A stretch of 64,000 bases of DNA, taken from the NCBI RefSeq assembly GCF_900105115.1, contig NZ_FNRV01000001.1, forward strand, positions 124,001 to 188,000. The letters are read 5' to 3'. Position numbers and translations under genes: made by a program. The stretch is from Pseudomonas mohnii (GTDB lineage Bacteria > Pseudomonadota > Gammaproteobacteria > Pseudomonadales > Pseudomonadaceae). The notes under the pieces were generated by a model. The model saw only the letters and a list, made by a program, of their open reading frames with translations. It was not told the origin of the DNA and did no database searches. This document shows positions 1-9,020 of the stretch, piece after piece (position 1 is the first letter of the stretch; every line of letters begins with the position of its first letter).

Positions 1-1
1 G

Positions 2-1204
2 CAATTCCGGCACGACACCCGTGCCTGGCTGGAGGCTAACTGTCCGCTGTCGATGCGCACGGGCATGGCTGAAGGCGATGTGGTGTGGGGTAGCCAGAAC
101 CCGCAGTTTCCCTGCGAAGACGCGCGCCTGTGGTTCGAACGCATGCGCGACAAGCGCTGGTTCTGTCCCGAGTGGCCGGTGGAATACGGTGGCGCGGGCC
201 TGAGCGACGAAGAGCTGGCGGTGCTGGAAAGTGAAATGCGCCGGATCAAATGCCGGCCACCGCAGATCAACCTGGGCATCTGGATGCTCGGGCCGGTGTT
301 GCTGGCGTTTGGCAGCGAAGAGCAAAAACGCGACCTGCTGCCGCCGATCGCCCGGGGCGAAGTGCGCTGGTGCCAGGGCTTCTCCGAACCGAACGCCGGT
401 TCCGACCTGGCCAGCCTGAAAATGGCCGCCCGCGATGCCGGCGACCATTTCGTGGTGGACGGCAGCAAGATCTGGACGTCCTACGGCGACAAGTCCGACT
501 GGATGTATGCGCTGGTGCGCACGGACTTCAGCGTTCCGAAACACGAGGGCATCAGCCTGATCGTGCTCGACATGCGCAGCCCCGGTGTCAAGCCACAGCC
601 GATTGATTTGATCAGCGGCAAATCGGCGTTCTGCCAAGTGTTCTTCGATGGCGTGAAGGTGCCCAAGAGCCAGTTGATCGGGCCATTGAACGGCGGCTGG
701 AACCTGGCCAAGTACCTGTTGCAGCACGAACGCAAGGCGATGTCGAAGTTCGGCGAGTTCAGCTTGCCATCGCATTTCGACCTGCTGGCCCTGATGCGCG
801 AATACGTACCGGCACCGCAAAGCCAAAGCGAATATGCGCTGCAGGCGCGGGCCACGGCCTGCGCGATGAACGAGCAGGCCTATAACCTGACCGTGCAGCG
901 CATGGGCGAAGAGGCGCGGGCCGGCGATGACATCGGCGGCCTGATGTCGATCATGAAGCTGGTGCACACCGAGCAGGAGCGCGACAAGTTCGAGGTCTTG
1001 CTCGATGCCATGGCAGGGCATGCCTTCGGTTGGCAATGCCTGGCGTTTAGCGAGCAGCAACTGGCTATCACCCGAGCCTGGCTCAACAGCTACGCGTTGA
1101 CCATTTCGGGGGGCGCCTCGGAAATCCAGCTCAACGTCATCGCCAAGCGCGTGCTTGGCTTGCCTGAAGCCAAGAAGCCTGCCGTGAAAGGAGCTCAGTC
1201 ATGA
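2..1204 (+). CDS. Acyl-CoA dehydrogenase, steroid side-chain type, partial at left edge
   Basis: The reading frame is open from the first bases of the window, so the N-terminus lies outside. The visible ~400 residues show the FadE fold: the GFSEPNAGSDLA flavin/substrate-loop motif near residue 130 of the visible part, IWTSY before the middle beta domain, and a C-terminal SGGASEIQLNVIAKRVLG stretch. It would alpha,beta-dehydrogenate an acyl-CoA with FAD. The stop overlaps the next dehydrogenase start (ATGA), so the two are translationally coupled. Adjacent unlike FadE genes are the hallmark of heterotetrameric (alpha2beta2) steroid-CoA dehydrogenases such as FadE28-FadE29 or Scd1A-Scd1B (known for the family; assignment to this step is inference). 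Which side-chain length it serves cannot be read from the sequence. Confidence 0.8.
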   Translation, partial: QFRHDTRAWLEANCPLSMRTGMAEGDVVWGSQNPQFPCEDARLWFERMRDKRWFCPEWPVEYGGAGLSDEELAVLESEMRRIKCRPPQINLGIWMLGPVLLAFGSEEQKRDLLPPIARGEVRWCQGFSEPNAGSDLASLKMAARDAGDHFVVDGSKIWTSYGDKSDWMYALVRTDFSVPKHEGISLIVLDMRSPGVKPQPIDLISGKSAFCQVFFDGVKVPKSQLIGPLNGGWNLAKYLLQHERKAMSKFGEFSLPSHFDLLALMREYVPAPQSQSEYALQARATACAMNEQAYNLTVQRMGEEARAGDDIGGLMSIMKLVHTEQERDKFEVLLDAMAGHAFGWQCLAFSEQQLAITRAWLNSYALTISGGASEIQLNVIAKRVLGLPEAKKPAVKGAQS

Positions 1205-2343
1205 GCCTGCGTTATAGCGATGAACAGCGTTTGCTGGCCGACAGCGCGCGGGACTTTCTCGCCGCCCGCAGCCCGGTCAGTGCCCAGCGTCGACTGCGCG
1301 ATGAGGCCGTGCAAGCGGGTTTCGACGCGCAGCTATGGCGCGATGCCGTCGAGCTGGGCTGGAGTGCGATTCCATTTCCGGAAGACTTCGGCGGTCTGGA
1401 TTTCGGCTGTAAGGGCCTGGGGCCGATTTTCGAATCCATGGGCCGCAACCTGGCCGCCACGCCTTTGCTTTCCAGCGTGGTGCTTGGCGGCTCATTGCTG
1501 CACCTGGCGGGCAATTCAACGCAGCAGGCGCAATGGTTGCAAGCGGTGATCGGTGGCGATCGGCGCCTGGCCCTTGCCGTGGACGAACGCTCGCGCCATG
1601 AGCCGAGTCACATTGCTCTTGAGGCGAAGGCCGAAGGGCAGGGCTATCGCTTGCACGGCGACAAGTACTGGGTGGTCGACGGCCTGGGCGTCGATGCCTA
1701 TGTGGTGGCGGCGCGTACGTCCGGACAACCGGGCGACACCCGTGGCATCAGCCTGTTCCTGGTGCCCGCCAATACGCCGGGCCTGACGGTGAGTGCCTTG
1801 TCGCTGATCGATTCACGCAATTGCGCACGCCTGCAACTGGAGGGTGTGCAACTGGGGAGCGATGCGCTGCTGGGTACGCTGGACGAAGGCTGGACTGCGC
1901 TGGAAACCGCGCTGGACCGGGGCCGCGCCTGCCTGGCCGCAGAACTCCTGGGGATGGCCGAGCAATTGTTCGAAACCACCCTGGAGTACCTCAAGACCCG
2001 CGTGCAGTTCGACACGGCGATCGGCACTTTCCAGGTCCTGCAGCATCGCGCCGCGAAAATGTACGTCGACCTGGCACTTAGCCGCAGCGCCCTGATGGCT
2101 GCGCTCGCGACCCTGGATGACGCCAGCCTCGATGTCGGCGCGCGCGCACGACTGGTCAGCCTGGCGAAATGGAAAGCGGGCGATACGGCAGTCAAGGTCG
2201 CCAACGAAGCGGTGCAAATGCACGGTGGCATTGGCGTCACCGACGAACTGGATGTCGGCCTGTACCTCAAGCGCGTCCGCGTTGCACAGAGCTGCCTGGG
2301 CGATCGGGATTTTCATTGCGAACGCTACGCCGCCCTTGCGTAG
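1201..2343 (+). CDS. Acyl-CoA dehydrogenase, second subunit of a heteromeric pair
   Basis: A 380-residue acyl-CoA dehydrogenase fold starts at the ATG that overlaps the upstream stop. Family features include EDFGGLDFG near residue 62, a C-terminal QFDTAIGTFQVLQHRAAKM helix around 265, and QMHGGIGVTDELDVGLYLKR near 340. The flavin-loop region is divergent compared with the partner: the usual SEPxAGSD is replaced by AVDERSRHEPS. That fits a subunit that completes the active site without being a stand-alone enzyme. Together with the upstream gene it probably forms one steroid side-chain acyl-CoA dehydrogenase. A REP hairpin follows the stop. Confidence 0.8.
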   Translation: MSLRYSDEQRLLADSARDFLAARSPVSAQRRLRDEAVQAGFDAQLWRDAVELGWSAIPFPEDFGGLDFGCKGLGPIFESMGRNLAATPLLSSVVLGGSLLHLAGNSTQQAQWLQAVIGGDRRLALAVDERSRHEPSHIALEAKAEGQGYRLHGDKYWVVDGLGVDAYVVAARTSGQPGDTRGISLFLVPANTPGLTVSALSLIDSRNCARLQLEGVQLGSDALLGTLDEGWTALETALDRGRACLAAELLGMAEQLFETTLEYLKTRVQFDTAIGTFQVLQHRAAKMYVDLALSRSALMAALATLDDASLDVGARARLVSLAKWKAGDTAVKVANEAVQMHGGIGVTDELDVGLYLKRVRVAQSCLGDRDFHCERYAALA

Positions 2344-2344
2344 G

Positions 2345-2418
2345 CGCCAGGCTTGCCGGCGAACGGGATGACGCGGTGTACCCGATACACCGCTTTCGCG
2401 GGCAAGCCTCCCCCCTGC
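2345..2418. repeat. REP palindrome between dehydrogenase and ligase genes
   Basis: Arms 2349-2363 and 2395-2409 are reverse complements with one mismatch. An inner stem, GCGGTGTA/TACACCGC, extends the hairpin. This is the Pseudomonas REP type (cGGCAAGCCt core) and may act as a transcript stabiliser or partial terminator. Confidence 0.8.
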
Positions 2419-2490
2419 AAAGGCGTCGTACCCCATTTGGAGATTCACCGCAGACCCACGGGTCTTCCGCCCGTTCTGGAGAAAATAAAA

Positions 2491-4170
2491 ATGAGCATTG
2501 AACGCTGGCAAACCGCGTGGCGCCAATTGATCGCCCCCGGTTCGCCCTTTGAAGTGGTGACGCCGGAAGATGGCGCGCCACGCTATTTTCGTCACGCTGC
2601 GTGCGACCTGTTGCAAGTGATCGACGCGGGTCGGGTCCACGGCGACCGTGAGTTTCTTGTCTGGCAGTCGCAACGCCTGACCTTCAATCAGTATTACGAT
2701 CAGGTTGATCGCCTGGCCGGGCAAATCGTCGCTCGATTCGGCCTGCAACCGGGCGAGCGGGTGGCGATTGCCATGCGTAACCAGCCGGCCTGGCTGGTGG
2801 CCTTCGCCGCGATCCTGCGCTGTGGCGGTGTATGTGTGCCGCTCAACAGTTGGGGGCTGCGCGATGAGCTGCAATACGCGTTGCAGGACAGCGGCGCGCG
2901 CGTGCTGATAGGCGACGAAGCGCGCCTGGACACCTTGCGCGAAGACCTGGCGCATGAGCAGCGGGCGACCATTGTCGTCGGTGCGCAGGGCGTTTTGCCC
3001 GAATACTGCCTGCGTTACGAAGACCTGATCAGCGAACCGGCTGTCGCGTTGCCAGCCCGGGAAATCGACCCTGATGCACCAGCGCTGATCCTCTACACCT
3101 CGGGCACTACCAGTCGTGCCAAGGGCGCGGTGTCCAGTCACCGGGCGATCTGCCAGGCGCTGGCCGCGCTGGAATTCCAGGGTGCGTTCTGTGCCATGAG
3201 TTCGCCCGAGCGAGTCGGCGTGGTGATCAACAGCGGTTTTGCCCCCACGACCCTGGCGGCGGTCCCGCTTTTCCATGTCAGTGGCTTGCATGCGCAGTTC
3301 TTGTCGGCACTGCGCGCGGGTCGACGCTTGATGCTGATGTACAAGTGGGATGTCGAACGCGCCATCGACCTGATTCGCGACGAGCGCTGCACCCAGTTCA
3401 ATGGCGCACCGATGATGATGCAGCAATTGCTCGCCTCGCCGCGTTTCGGCAGCGAGCAAACCGCCAGCCTGTTTGGCCTGGGCCTGGGCGGCGGTGCGTC
3501 ATCGGCCAGCGTGCTCGACGACATGCTCAGGATCAAGCCCGATGTCATTGGCGGTGCCGGCTATGGCCTGACCGAAAGCAACGGGATCGGCGCGGCGATT
3601 GGTGGCGATCCGTTTGTCTACAAGCCGGCATCGGCGGGGTGGGCGCTGCCGATCGTTGATATCCGCATCGGTGACAGCCCCGACCAGGCGCAGTCGGTGG
3701 ACACCCGCGGCGTGATCTGGCTGCGTTCGCCCACACTGATGAGCGCCTACTGGAACCTGCCCGAGGCCACCGCGCAAAGTCTGCGCAACGGTTGGCTCGA
3801 CACCGGCGATATCGGCTATCTCGACGATGAGGGATTCCTCCACATCACCGGCAGGGTCAAGGAGCTGATCAACCGCGGCGGCGAGAAGATTTCCGCCGCC
3901 GAGATCGAAACCTGCGTCCTTGATATGCCTGGCGTGCTGGAAGCGGCGGCGTTCGCCATTGCCGACCCGCTGCTGGGCGAAACGGTCGGGCTGGCTGTGC
4001 ATGGCCAGGCATCGACGTTGCCTGGGGAGGCGCAAGTCTGCGACTTCATCGCCAAGCGTCTGGCCGCCTACAAAGTGCCGGCGCAGGTGTACCGGGTACT
4101 CCAACCCTTGCCCCGCAATGCCACTGGCAAGGTGCTCAAGGCGCAACTGCAAGAAAGTTTGGGTGCCTGA
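2491..4170 (+). CDS. AMP-forming acyl-CoA ligase (steroid side-chain carboxylate candidate)
   Basis: A 559-residue member of the acyl-adenylate-forming family. The start at 2491 has GGAG about 10 nt before it. Signatures are the P-loop YTSGTTSRAKG near residue 201, GYGLTES near 357, the hinge TGDIGYLDDEGFLHITGR near 437, and the terminal NATGKVLKAQL with the catalytic lysine. It would adenylate a carboxylic acid and transfer it to CoA. It sits directly after a heteromeric acyl-CoA dehydrogenase pair, so a steroid with a short acyl side chain is the likely substrate (inference, analogous to StdA-type ligases of bile-acid degraders). It may be cotranscribed with the pair despite the intervening REP element. 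The exact substrate is not deducible. Confidence 0.75.
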   Translation: MSIERWQTAWRQLIAPGSPFEVVTPEDGAPRYFRHAACDLLQVIDAGRVHGDREFLVWQSQRLTFNQYYDQVDRLAGQIVARFGLQPGERVAIAMRNQPAWLVAFAAILRCGGVCVPLNSWGLRDELQYALQDSGARVLIGDEARLDTLREDLAHEQRATIVVGAQGVLPEYCLRYEDLISEPAVALPAREIDPDAPALILYTSGTTSRAKGAVSSHRAICQALAALEFQGAFCAMSSPERVGVVINSGFAPTTLAAVPLFHVSGLHAQFLSALRAGRRLMLMYKWDVERAIDLIRDERCTQFNGAPMMMQQLLASPRFGSEQTASLFGLGLGGGASSASVLDDMLRIKPDVIGGAGYGLTESNGIGAAIGGDPFVYKPASAGWALPIVDIRIGDSPDQAQSVDTRGVIWLRSPTLMSAYWNLPEATAQSLRNGWLDTGDIGYLDDEGFLHITGRVKELINRGGEKISAAEIETCVLDMPGVLEAAAFAIADPLLGETVGLAVHGQASTLPGEAQVCDFIAKRLAAYKVPAQVYRVLQPLPRNATGKVLKAQLQESLGA

Positions 4171-4178
4171 CGCCTTCT

Positions 4179-4196
4179 TAGTCTTTCCGGACGATG
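4179..4196 (+). promoter_or_regulatory. Steroid-regulon operator (18-bp dyad)
   Basis: TAGTCTTTCCGGACGATG with dyad GTCTT-TC-CGGAC. It lies 64 bp before the DUF1329 start, with a -10-like AACAAT at 4216-4221. It is one of 15 copies of the TAGTC-N6-GACGATG pattern in the window. Confidence 0.65.
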
Positions 4197-4260
4197 TTGG
4201 GGCCGGCAGAACACGAACAATGGGTCATCCACAGAGCCTTATCAGCGTAGGAGGCAACAC

Positions 4261-5643
4261 ATGAAAATAACAAGAACAGGTCTCATGCTCGCGGTCGCAT
4301 TCACAGCCAATAGCGGGTTGACGGGTTATGCGTACGCCGAGGTATCACCTGAGGAAGCCGCCAGGCTGGGCAAGGATCTGACGTGCGTCGGCGCCGTGCA
4401 AGCGGGTAACGCCGAAGGCACCATTCCGCCTTATACCGGCAAGTATCTGGGTGAAGTGCCGGGCTGGAATCACGTGAAGTACTCCGGTGACCAACCCGTT
4501 GATCCTTACGCAGCCGAGAAGCCGATCCTGGTGATCACTGCGCAGAACATGAGTCAGTACGAGTCGCACCTGACCGAAGGGCAGAAGGCGCTGCTCAAGA
4601 AGTATCCGACCACCTACAAAATGAACATTTACCCGGGCCACCGGGATTTCCGCTACCCCGATTACGTCTGTCGCCGCGTGATGGACAACGCGCTACACGC
4701 CAAACTGGTCAATGATGGCGCCGGTTTCACCGGGATTGGCCAGGTACCGTTCCCGATCCCGAAGAACGGCACCGAAGTGTTGTGGAACCACCAACTACCG
4801 GCACGTGCCTACACCGAGGAAAAAACCACGGATCTGGCCTCGGTCCTGCCCAACGGCAGCATCGGCTGGGGACGTGCGTACGCGCGTAACCTGTCGTTGG
4901 CGAACTCGCCGACCGCCGACTCGCGGACCGAAGAAAAGCTATCGGCCATGAGTAACAACATGACCCTCAAGCCGGCCCGAGACAACGGCACCCTCAGCAT
5001 TGCCCATGAACCCTACAACTACGGCACCGATGCGCGTCAGGCCTGGTCCTACAGCCCATCAACCCGGCGCGTACGGCAATTACCGGGCTACGGTTACGAT
5101 CAGCCAATGATCGGCACCAACGGCACCATGACCGTCGACGAAGACCGTTTGTTCAACGGTTCACCGGAGCGCTATACCTGGAAACTGATCGGCAAGCGCG
5201 AGATCTACAGCCCGGCCAACGCGTTCAAGGCGAACACTGGAACCGTCAAGTACGCCGACATCCTGACACCCAACCACCCCAATCCTGATTTCATGCGCTA
5301 TGAATTGCGCCGTGTGTGGGTGCTGGAAGCGGACTTGAAGGAAGGCTTTCGCCATGTCTATGGCAAGCGCGTGCTGTTCATCGACGAAGACACCTGGAAC
5401 GCGGTGATGGCCGACAACTACGACGCCCGCGGGCAGCTGTGGAAACACGCCATGATCAACTACTTCTACCACCCGGACATGAGCGGCTGGCAGGCTGGTT
5501 CGCAGTTCTTCATGGATCTTAACTCCGGCCAGTACACCGGTTATGGCATGACCAACGAGTCGAAGAAGGGGCCAATCCTCAACGAAGGCAAATTCACCCC
5601 TGACCAGTACACCGCAGACGCGGCGCGGGCTATCGGGCGGTAA
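4261..5643 (+). CDS. DUF1329 family exported protein
   Basis: A 460-residue protein with an N-terminal signal peptide (charged start, hydrophobic run to about residue 25, cleavage after AYA). The mature region begins SPEEAARLGKDLTCVGA, shared with the second DUF1329 protein at 55143-56555. Both also share the TYKM, YPSHRDFR/YPGHRDFR, VRQxPGYG and LYGKRxLxIDEDTW type blocks. DUF1329 proteins are predicted periplasmic or outer-membrane-associated and recur beside DUF1302 and RND genes in clusters for hydrophobic substrates. A role in steroid passage across the envelope is inference. It has its own operator upstream and a strong terminator after it, so it is probably monocistronic. Confidence 0.85.
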   Translation: MKITRTGLMLAVAFTANSGLTGYAYAEVSPEEAARLGKDLTCVGAVQAGNAEGTIPPYTGKYLGEVPGWNHVKYSGDQPVDPYAAEKPILVITAQNMSQYESHLTEGQKALLKKYPTTYKMNIYPGHRDFRYPDYVCRRVMDNALHAKLVNDGAGFTGIGQVPFPIPKNGTEVLWNHQLPARAYTEEKTTDLASVLPNGSIGWGRAYARNLSLANSPTADSRTEEKLSAMSNNMTLKPARDNGTLSIAHEPYNYGTDARQAWSYSPSTRRVRQLPGYGYDQPMIGTNGTMTVDEDRLFNGSPERYTWKLIGKREIYSPANAFKANTGTVKYADILTPNHPNPDFMRYELRRVWVLEADLKEGFRHVYGKRVLFIDEDTWNAVMADNYDARGQLWKHAMINYFYHPDMSGWQAGSQFFMDLNSGQYTGYGMTNESKKGPILNEGKFTPDQYTADAARAIGR

Positions 5644-5667
5644 TCATTTCGGTAGTGTCCGTTGACC

Positions 5668-5698
5668 AAGCCCTGCCGGTTTCCGGCGGGGCTTTTTT
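5668..5698 (+). terminator. Rho-independent terminator after DUF1329 gene
   Basis: Stem AAGCCCTGCCGG / CCGGCGGGGCTT with loop TTT, followed by a T run. Confidence 0.9.
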
Positions 5699-5803
5699 AC
5701 GACTGTCTCATCGGTGGTGAGCGCACCGCATCGCAGCCTGGCAGATGACTTTCTTGACCGCGCCTTGCGCCGTGAGGAAAACCTGCAGGCGCTGGCCCGT
5801 TAC

Positions 5804-6235
5804 CTACACCACCAGATGCGCCCTCAAGTCCCCCAGCATGTCCAGTTTCGAATAATCACGAAAGCTGAACCGCCAAACCCCATCGACACGTTCGAATTCA
5901 TCCAGATAACGCCCGGCGGCGATGGGCTGCAAAGGCAGGTCTTCAGTTGCCTGCAGCACCGTGTAACAGGCGCGTATCGTCGCCGTTCCCGACGCCTCGT
6001 CAATGTCGATGATCGGGTTGCTGATGACGTGTCGGGTGCGCGGCGTGCCGCACGGGTAGAGCTTGATTCGCTGCTGCCAGAGGCGCAGCAGGGCCGTGTG
6101 ATCAATGAAATGCTGGCTTTGAACCTTGATGCGGGCATGACGAAACAGCTCGGCGGCCTCGACCAGTTGTCCGCTGTCCATACACTCGGCGTAGCGGTAG
6201 AGCAGGTTGCAGATCTGTATCGCGCTGGTGCTCAT
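5804..6235 (-). CDS. Small SnoaL/NTF2-like protein
   Basis: A 143-residue protein. The ATG at 6235 is chosen because GAGG lies just upstream. An in-frame TTG at 6247 is less likely. The N-terminal helix reads LLYRYAECMDSG, giving a Tyr with an Asp five residues later, and a His follows in PRTRHVISN near residue 84. Tyr, Asp and His form the catalytic set in NTF2-fold dehydratases such as scytalone dehydratase and BaiE. It is probably a small isomerase or dehydratase acting on a steroid ring, but ketosteroid isomerase activity is equally possible. It lies after the MFS gene on the same strand, with a hairpin between them. Confidence 0.6.
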   Translation of the reverse strand: MSTSAIQICNLLYRYAECMDSGQLVEAAELFRHARIKVQSQHFIDHTALLRLWQQRIKLYPCGTPRTRHVISNPIIDIDEASGTATIRACYTVLQATEDLPLQPIAAGRYLDEFERVDGVWRFSFRDYSKLDMLGDLRAHLVV

Positions 6236-6245
6236 GGCAATCCTC

Positions 6246-6283
6246 AAAAAAAAGCCGCTGGAACCCGACAGGGATTCAGCGGC
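6246..6283 (-). terminator. Terminator/attenuator between MFS and SnoaL-like genes
   Basis: Read on the minus strand: stem GCCGCTG...CAGCGGC followed by an eight-T run (complement of 6246-6253). The T run overlaps the leader of the SnoaL-like gene, so read-through would be needed for its expression unless it has its own promoter. Confidence 0.7.
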
Positions 6284-6304
6284 GAGATGTCGCGGGGAGG
6301 GGGC

Positions 6305-7633
6305 TCAGGCCGTGACGGTTCGGACCGGTGCTGGCAGTACGGCGGGGTTCTTGATCTGCTGGCGATAACGCGGCAGTGCCAGCGCCAGAAACACGCTGGC
6401 CAATGCCAGCATCGACACCGACGAGGCGAGGGCATAGCGCAGGGATTCAGCGCCCATTCCTTTCACGTAAAAATCGCTCAGCATGCCCACCAGCAATGGC
6501 CCGATACCGACACCCAGCAAGGTCATGGACATCAGGAAAATCGACGTGGCCTGGGCCAGGCGCGTGGCGGGGAACAGGTGAGTGATAGCGCTCAGGCAGG
6601 GAGTTGCCCACCAGACGCCAAAGAAGCCGAAGACGCTGTAGAACAGGAAGGCTTGCGGTATCGCGATACCGCCGATGATGAACGCCGTGCCTTGCGGCCA
6701 GAGGAAATAGGCCAGGGCGAAGGGAATGCTGATCAGCGTGCCCAGCAAGGGCACGCCGATTTGCCAGCCGGCATCGCGTCGGGCCATGCGGTCGGTGAGT
6801 ATGCCGCACGTCAGGGTGCCGACGGTCGCCCCCGTACCGCCGACAACCCCCACCAGAAATCCGGCCTGTTGCAGATTGAGGCCATGGGAGCGGATCAGGA
6901 AGCTCGGGCTCCAGGTGCCGATGGCGTAACCGGCAATGGCTGCCGCGCCGCCGGCAAGCACCAGACACAGGAAGGATGGCATGCGAAACAGTTCAGCCAG
7001 GGTCTTGACCCAGTTGTCCTGTTGCGCCGGGACAACGCCCAATGGCGTCACGCGCTGAGGTGAACGCACGGTCAGCAATAGCAGCAAACCGAGGAAAATC
7101 CCGGGTGCACCGATCAGCAAGAACGCGTAGCGCCACCCGTGGTGCTGGGCGATCCAGCCCCCCAGCCCGAGTCCCACGATTGCCCCCAGGCTGGAACCGA
7201 GCATCAGCACCGACAGCGCGGTGGAGCGGCGATTCGGCGGGTACAAATCCGAAACCATGGCCACCGACGGTGCCGTGCCGCCGGCTTCACCGACGGCCAC
7301 GCCGATCCGCGTCAGCACCAGGCTCAGGAAATTGCCGGCCATGCCGCAGAGCATGGTCATCAGGCTCCAGGCGATGCAGCTGAAGGCAATCACTGGCTTG
7401 CGCCCGATGCGATCCGAAAGGCGTCCCAGCGGGAATCCGAACACGGTGTAGAACACCGCGAAGGTCACGCCGGAAAGCAGGCCGATGCCCGTGTCGGAGA
7501 TACCGAATTCGAGCTTCACCGGCTCGATCAGGATCGCCATCAACTGTCGGTCGATGTAATTGAACACATAGATGCTGGCGAGCACGAAGAGCGCGTAATG
7601 CGTTCGCCATGTCACGGGGGGGGATTGATTCAC
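6305..7633 (-). CDS. MFS transporter, Spinster-like
   Basis: A 442-residue, 12-helix major facilitator. Start GTG at 7633 is preferred because GGGAG precedes it by 8 nt. The longer frame to 7696 would run into the operator. It carries YIDRQL in helix 1, the loop 2-3 signature GRLSDRIGRKPV near residue 80, and GEAGGTAPS in helix 4, typical of Spinster-type MFS proteins that move lipophilic compounds. It probably imports the steroid or exports an intermediate across the inner membrane (inference from operator and neighbours). Confidence 0.8.
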   Translation of the reverse strand: MNQSPPVTWRTHYALFVLASIYVFNYIDRQLMAILIEPVKLEFGISDTGIGLLSGVTFAVFYTVFGFPLGRLSDRIGRKPVIAFSCIAWSLMTMLCGMAGNFLSLVLTRIGVAVGEAGGTAPSVAMVSDLYPPNRRSTALSVLMLGSSLGAIVGLGLGGWIAQHHGWRYAFLLIGAPGIFLGLLLLLTVRSPQRVTPLGVVPAQQDNWVKTLAELFRMPSFLCLVLAGGAAAIAGYAIGTWSPSFLIRSHGLNLQQAGFLVGVVGGTGATVGTLTCGILTDRMARRDAGWQIGVPLLGTLISIPFALAYFLWPQGTAFIIGGIAIPQAFLFYSVFGFFGVWWATPCLSAITHLFPATRLAQATSIFLMSMTLLGVGIGPLLVGMLSDFYVKGMGAESLRYALASSVSMLALASVFLALALPRYRQQIKNPAVLPAPVRTVTA

Positions 7634-7693
7634 TGCGGGTGCTCCCGGTCTTGTTCTGGTTGTCGCGATGCTCGGTCGGTCGCGGCTTTTTTT

Positions 7694-7711
7694 CATCGTC
7701 CGTTCAGACCA
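7694..7711 (-). promoter_or_regulatory. Steroid-regulon operator, minus strand
   Basis: Reads TGGTCTGAACGGACGATG on the minus strand, dyad GTCTG-AA-CGGAC, 60 bp before the MFS start. It is identical base for base to the site at 35103-35120. Confidence 0.65.
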
Positions 7712-7800
7712 TCTTTTCGTCCCCGGCCAGGTCGCCGGAAACGGTTATCGGGTTGCGCATGAACGATGCGGCACCGGCATCGCCTTGTCGATAGCGAACC

Positions 7801-7818
7801 TAGTCTTGTCGGACGATG
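7801..7818 (+). promoter_or_regulatory. Steroid-regulon operator, plus strand
   Basis: TAGTCTTGTCGGACGATG, dyad GTCTT-GT-CGGAC, 116 bp before the OYE start. It forms a divergent promoter pair with the site at 7694-7711. The region 7634-7934 holds no gene. Confidence 0.65.
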
Positions 7819-7934
7819 TTTCGCCCGCGTTCAACGTCAATCATTCAGCCCATATTCGCTGGTTTGTCAGCGCTTGCCACCGCCGTGGCAAGCCCCTCGA
7901 CAGCCAGAAAACAATAAGAAGCTGAGGTATTGAA

Positions 7935-9020
7935 ATGAGCGTCTTGTTCGAGCCGGTAGTCCTGGGCGAGCTGCAACTGGCCAACCGCATTGTCATGGCC
8001 CCCATGACGCGTAGTCGCGCTCTTGCCGATGCGGTGCCCGGCAGCGCCATGGTCGATTATTACCGTCAGCGTGCCGGTGCCGGGTTGATCGTGGCCGAAG
8101 GCACTGCGCCTTCCGCCAGCGGCCTGGGCTACTGCCGCACCCCGGCCATTTACAGCAGCGAGCAGATCGCCGGATGGCGGCAGGTCACCGAGGCGGTGCA
8201 TGCCGAGGGCGGGCGCATCGTCCTGCAACTGATGCACGTTGGTCGCGCCGCCAGCCACTACAACAAGCCAGCCGGGGCGGCAACGGTTGCACCTTCGGCG
8301 CTGCGCGCGCGCACCCAGGTGTTCAGTGATGTTGCGGGCCTGGTGGACACCGACACGCCAAAGGCACTGACCTTGCAGGGCATCCAAGAGGTCATCGATG
8401 ACTATCGCCAGGCGGCGTTGAATGCGCGCCTGGCCGGCTTCGACGGTGTCGAGCTGCACTGCACCAGCGGTTACCTGCCCATGCAGTTCATTGCATCGGG
8501 CAGCAACCAGCGCGACGATGCCTATGGCGGTGATGTGGCAGGGCGGGTGCGTTTTGCCAGGGAAGTGATCGAGGCCATGGCCAGCGCGATCGGCGCCGGA
8601 CGCGTCGGTTTTCGCCTGTGCCCCGGCAACCCCTACAACGACATCGACGACCGTGATCCGGCGGCCACGACCGCGGCCTTGTGCGAAGCCCTGGCGGCAT
8701 TGGACCTGGCTTACCTGCACATCATGCGCTCCCCCCTGGCCGACCTCGACGCCTTTGCCCTGGCGCGTCGGCACAGTCCTCACGCACTGATTCTCAACGA
8801 TGGTTTCGACGGCTCTTCGGCCAGTGCCGCTCTCGCGTCGGGCGAGGGGGCTGCTGTGTCGTTCGGTCGTCATTTTATTGCCAACCCCGACCTGGTGGAG
8901 CGCCTCAAGCGTGGCCTGCCGCTGAGCGGTTTCGACCGCAAGACCCTCTATACGCCAGGCTCGGCTGGCTACTCGGATTACCCCGCCTATCAAGCGATCG
9001 CCCAGGAGATGGCGCAATGA
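7935..9020 (+). CDS. Old yellow enzyme family ene-reductase (NemA-like)
   Basis: A 361-residue FMN-dependent TIM-barrel flavoprotein. Family blocks are NRIVMAPMTRSRA near residue 16, LQLMHVGRAA near 96, QRDDAYGGDVAGR near 195, and FGRHFIANPDL near 315. At the substrate-binding pair, normally His-x-x-Asn or His-x-x-His, it reads ELHCTSGYL, so the Asn is replaced by Ser. That may change carbonyl anchoring. OYEs reduce enones with NAD(P)H; a 3-keto-delta4 or delta6 steroid is a plausible substrate (inference). It is the first gene of a run reaching 15945, and its stop overlaps the next start (ATGA). Confidence 0.85.
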   Translation: MSVLFEPVVLGELQLANRIVMAPMTRSRALADAVPGSAMVDYYRQRAGAGLIVAEGTAPSASGLGYCRTPAIYSSEQIAGWRQVTEAVHAEGGRIVLQLMHVGRAASHYNKPAGAATVAPSALRARTQVFSDVAGLVDTDTPKALTLQGIQEVIDDYRQAALNARLAGFDGVELHCTSGYLPMQFIASGSNQRDDAYGGDVAGRVRFAREVIEAMASAIGAGRVGFRLCPGNPYNDIDDRDPAATTAALCEALAALDLAYLHIMRSPLADLDAFALARRHSPHALILNDGFDGSSASAALASGEGAAVSFGRHFIANPDLVERLKRGLPLSGFDRKTLYTPGSAGYSDYPAYQAIAQEMAQ

